Shown one piece after another: positions 5,764 to 6,314 of a stretch of DNA of 6,314 nucleotides. The translations under genes and the position numbers were made by a program. Below the pieces are notes generated by a model. That model did no database searches, was not told the DNA's origin, and saw only the letters and a program-made list of their open reading frames with translations. Position 1 is the first letter of the stretch; each line of letters begins with the position of its first letter. Source of the DNA: an uncultured Chitinophaga sp. (GTDB taxonomy: Bacteria; Bacteroidota; Bacteroidia; Chitinophagales; Chitinophagaceae); the NCBI RefSeq assembly GCF_937874145.1, contig NZ_CALNBI010000166.1, forward strand, positions 1 to 6,314, read 5' to 3'.

Positions 5764-6256
5764 GTGGCTCACAATACAATAATTTCCTACTTTGAGAATA
5801 AACTTGTTCTCTTGTTATTTGATATTTATTATAATATCCCACAGAAGGATCATCTAATTGGATTCGCTAAATCTCTTTTCCCAGAGGATGACTTAGATAT
5901 AATTAAAAACAGTCCGATTGCAAATACCTTTGATCTCCTCAACGACGCTTACTAGCTCAGTTTTTTTACAGTATACGGTATACAAACGTTTCCCATTCTG
6001 AACTGAAAAGAAATCGAGAAGGAGAAATATTGGGCACTGAAGAAACCGCTAAGATTTGGGCAGATTGGCAGGCGAAGAAAGACCGTCTTTATAATCTTTA
6101 CTTCGAATTTGATGACAACTTCAGGAAAATAAAAAGGCCGTTCTAGCGGCGGGAACAAAAAAGGGCAATCCTCTGGATTACCTACTGGTATACATTATGT
6201 TAGATAAACAAAGAAAAATTAAAGCAATTAAAGGCACTATCTCATTAACTGTGTAA
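5764..6256 (+). pseudogene. degenerate or misread gene with two frameshifts, function unknown
   Basis: Three consecutive open stretches in three frames read as one protein. Stretch one runs from GTG 5764 to TAG 5955 (63 codons: an HNTIISYFENKL start, IYYNIPQKDHLIGFAKSLF, SPIANTFDLLNDAY). Stretch two is open from 5934 to TAG 6146 and reads LLAQFFYSIRYTNVSHSE, then GTEETAKIWADWQAKKDR and LYNLYFEFDD. Stretch three is open from 6116 to TAA 6256 and reads ENKKAVLAAGTKKGNPLDY, then LLVYIMLDKQRKIKAIKG. Each shift is a -1 step, as if one base were missing, within 5934-5952 and 6116-6143. Adding two bases gives exactly 165 codons including the stop. No ATG is near the first stretch, so the GTG is doubtful and the 5' end may be lost too. 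GC is low: 17 of 60 bases at 5761-5820. I recognise no family. Confidence 0.6.
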
Positions 6257-6314
6257 GTTTCAAAAATCGGAGTTTCGTATTAGTACCTATAACTTGATTC
6301 TATTTTCAAAAATA

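Noticed and set aside
5952..6158. 68-codon minus-strand frame opposite the degenerate gene
   Set aside because: The plus strand has much better coding character across the joined frames, and the minus frame has no domain or signal.
5971..6193. Three copies of the palindromic hexamer GTATAC (5971, 5978, 6188)
   Set aside because: They lie within coding-like frames of the degenerate gene, and short AT-rich palindromes recur by chance. No spacing or promoter context supports a site.

Overview
The window looks like a chromosomal segment from a Bacteroidota bacterium, probably a Chitinophaga-like member of the Chitinophagaceae. This is inferred from the small secreted proteins and lipoproteins of Bacteroidota type, starts with A-rich leaders and no clear Shine-Dalgarno, and promoter-like TAnnTTTG-type boxes. 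No rRNA, tRNA, CRISPR array, integrase or transposase is visible.

Left third (1-1957, all on the minus strand): the 5' end of an RND (HAE1/AcrB-like) efflux permease runs off the left edge. It is preceded by its periplasmic adaptor (membrane fusion protein), and 141 bp further upstream lies a small exported protein of unknown function. Adaptor and permease are 28 bp apart and form the core of a multidrug-type efflux operon. The outer-membrane channel would lie outside the window. An intergenic region of 214 bp with two separate inverted repeats follows.

Middle (2172-3816, plus strand): a GC-rich gene for a secreted right-handed parallel beta-helix protein (pectate-lyase-like fold) with a visible Cys-then-Asn ladder in its rungs. 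It is followed by a small acidic cytoplasmic protein ending at a strong intrinsic terminator.

Right part (3861-6314, lower GC): an overlapping pair of minus-strand genes for exported proteins of unknown function, a minus-strand lipoprotein with a clear terminator, and a plus-strand gene that can only be read through by changing frame twice. The downstream gene of the exported pair also appears frameshifted: 27-28 well-formed codons continue in another frame after its stop and end exactly at the shared terminator. Three apparent frameshifts in about 2.4 kb mean either a decaying accessory region or base errors in the assembly.

I see no convincing new multi-gene system. The most useful observations are the reconstructed frames, the beta-helix ladder, the inverted repeats between the divergent genes, and the exported small protein in front of the efflux operon.
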